From: Bacteroidota bacterium
Lineage (GTDB): Bacteria; Bacteroidota; Ignavibacteria; Ignavibacteriales; Ignavibacteriaceae
Length of the DNA stretch: 8,571 bases
Direction of reading: 5' to 3'
Assembly (NCBI GenBank): GCA_021793635.1
Contig: JAJYSI010000119.1
Coordinates: forward strand, 1 to 8,571
Below are positions 7,330 to 8,571 of the stretch, in pieces (the stretch's first letter is position 1; each line of letters opens with the position of its first letter). The position numbers and the translations under genes were made by a program. The notes beneath the pieces were generated by a model. The model saw nothing but the letters and a program-made list of their open reading frames with translations, ran no database searches and was not told the DNA's origin.

Positions 7330-8571
7330 ATGGAAAAAGTCGCCGCAGAAATATTGTTCGATAAGTTTGAAGTTATTACTTTACTTAAAAAGGATGATTA
7401 TACCGGCGTATATCTTGCTAATCATATTTATCTTGGTAAAAAAATTATACTTAAAACGCTTGATACCGATAATCTATCAGACAAAACCATCCTTGAAAGA
7501 TTCAAACGCGAAGCTAAAATACTTGCTATGCTTGACCATCCGAATCTTATAAAAGTTTTAGACTTCGGCATGTACAAAAATTTCTTCTATATATCTTTTG
7601 AGTACTTTGAAAGCCGCAATCTTCGCGAAGTTATTATTAAAAACAATCTCTCTCTAAATGAAAAAATCAGTTTGATGGTTCAGCTTCTAAAAGCTCTTAA
7701 TGTCGCCCATCAAAACCATATTATTCACCGCGATATCAAACCTGAGAATCTGCTTCTAAATTCTAAAAATGAATTGAAGATTGCAGACTTTGGCTTAGCG
7801 TTAATTATAAATGAAAATGTGTTAACGCATTCTTCTTCTATTGTCGGGACTCCTGGATATATGGCTCCCGAACAAATTAGAGGGGAAAAAACCTCGCAGA
7901 CCGATTTGTTTGCCGCCGGTATTGTTGGCTATGAATTGTTCATGGGAGTCAATCCTTTTATAGGGAAAGACATTAGCGAAACGTTGAACAATATTTTGGT
8001 ATTTGATGAGGGTAAAATTTTCGCATCACTGCAAAATTTGCCTGATAATGTCCGCCAAGCTTTAACAAATTTGCTTAAAAAGGACCTTCGAGATAGAACA
8101 AAATCTGCTCTGGAATCTCTTAAATATTTTGGCGTTGAAGAGGAAATATATAGACCTATTTTACCCTTAAAACAAAAAGTAAATATTAAAGTACCGCTTA
8201 TATCAATTTCGGTTGTTCTATTTGCTCTCTTTTTGTTTTTTAGTTTGCGGTTAATTAACCTAAAACCGGTACCGGTCAAAATTACAAACACTGTCAATTC
8301 TAAAGAGAACCTTATAAAAACTATTTCCGCAAATCAGTCAAACAAAATTTCTTCTGACATATCGAAGAAGGAAGCTAAAGAATTAAATAAGCCCCTAATT
8401 AAGAAAGCTGCAGAAATTCCTGCTCAAACAGTAGTGAACGTTAATTCATCGACCCTTTTAGGAAGGCTTTCTGTAGAGTGTTTCCCCTGGGCAGAGGTTT
8501 ATATCGATGGTAATAAAATTGATCAAACACCGCTTGTAGATTACAAACTGACCGAAGGTATGCATAAATTA
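7330..8571 (+). CDS. Membrane Ser/Thr protein kinase with C-terminal PEGA domain (3' end outside window)
   Basis: The frame opens at ATG 7330, 3 bp after the activator stop, and is still open at the window edge after 414 codons. A Hanks-type kinase domain spans about 13-265. It has the ATP lysine K42 in IILK, E61 in RFKREAKIL, HRDIKPEN (133-140) with catalytic D135, DFG (153-155) and GTPGYMAPE (173-181). The glycine-rich loop is degenerate: the three glycine positions are K20, D22 and T25, followed by G26. A single membrane segment (about 288-308) and a lysine/serine-rich linker lead to a PEGA domain from about 376 (GRLSVECFPWAEVYIDG, TPLVDYKL). The kinase would face the cytoplasm and the PEGA part the periplasm. 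GGAG at 7315-7318, inside the preceding gene, is a distant ribosome site. The adjacent sigma-54 activator is a natural candidate substrate (inference). Confidence 0.9.
   Translation, partial: MEKVAAEILFDKFEVITLLKKDDYTGVYLANHIYLGKKIILKTLDTDNLSDKTILERFKREAKILAMLDHPNLIKVLDFGMYKNFFYISFEYFESRNLREVIIKNNLSLNEKISLMVQLLKALNVAHQNHIIHRDIKPENLLLNSKNELKIADFGLALIINENVLTHSSSIVGTPGYMAPEQIRGEKTSQTDLFAAGIVGYELFMGVNPFIGKDISETLNNILVFDEGKIFASLQNLPDNVRQALTNLLKKDLRDRTKSALESLKYFGVEEEIYRPILPLKQKVNIKVPLISISVVLFALFLFFSLRLINLKPVPVKITNTVNSKENLIKTISANQSNKISSDISKKEAKELNKPLIKKAAEIPAQTVVNVNSSTLLGRLSVECFPWAEVYIDGNKIDQTPLVDYKLTEGMHKL

Noticed and set aside
7367..7552. 61-residue + strand frame inside the kinase gene
   Set aside because: It is out of frame with the kinase N-lobe, and the kinase frame carries all the conserved motifs.
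7929..8297. 122-residue minus-strand frame
   Set aside because: It lies wholly antisense to the kinase gene, whose motifs run through this region. Its product has no recognisable family and no ribosome site.

Overview
The window is AT-rich and tightly packed, with every intact gene on the + strand. The gene set suggests a member of the Bacteroidetes/Chlorobi/Ignavibacteria (FCB) group, perhaps Ignavibacteria. The clues are a lipoprotein whose mature N-terminus reads NNPLDPSNP, a sigma-54 activator paired with a PEGA-tailed Ser/Thr kinase, weak Shine-Dalgarno sites at several genes, and low GC. This placement is an inference, because no rRNA or phylogenetic marker is present.

Layout. (1) 1-406: the last codons of a probable antitoxin overlap (ATGA) a RelE/ParE-family toxin. 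(2) 407-530: two back-to-back perfect 14-bp palindromes precede a TTG-started class I mannose-6-phosphate isomerase (manA, 531-1763). (3) 1775-4515: a segment bounded by two inverted copies of a 140-160 bp repeat that carries two hairpins. Inside it are a strong sigma-70-type promoter, an Lrp/AsnC regulator (1992-2441), a leader with octamer-phased repeats that can fold on itself, and a tyrosine phenol-lyase (2591-3982). (4) 3983-4826: 844 bp without an intact gene. It holds a possible decayed small ORF, repeat copy 2, a GC-rich hairpin and a clear minus-strand remnant of a group II intron reverse transcriptase. (5) 4827-8571: three closely spaced genes: a lipoprotein, a GAF/AAA+/Fis-type sigma-54 activator, and a membrane Ser/Thr kinase with a periplasmic PEGA domain that runs off the window.

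How the genes may work together. The Lrp-type regulator next to tyrosine phenol-lyase looks like an amino-acid-responsive catabolic unit, in which tyrosine is split to phenol, pyruvate and ammonia. The inverted repeats may mark it as an inserted or rearranged block. The lipoprotein, activator and kinase look like an envelope-to-transcription signalling unit. In that model the kinase has an outside PEGA domain and an inside kinase domain, the lipoprotein could be a surface partner, and the activator would drive sigma-54 promoters elsewhere. No -24/-12 promoter was found by eye here, and the links between these three proteins are inferred only from spacing and domain content.
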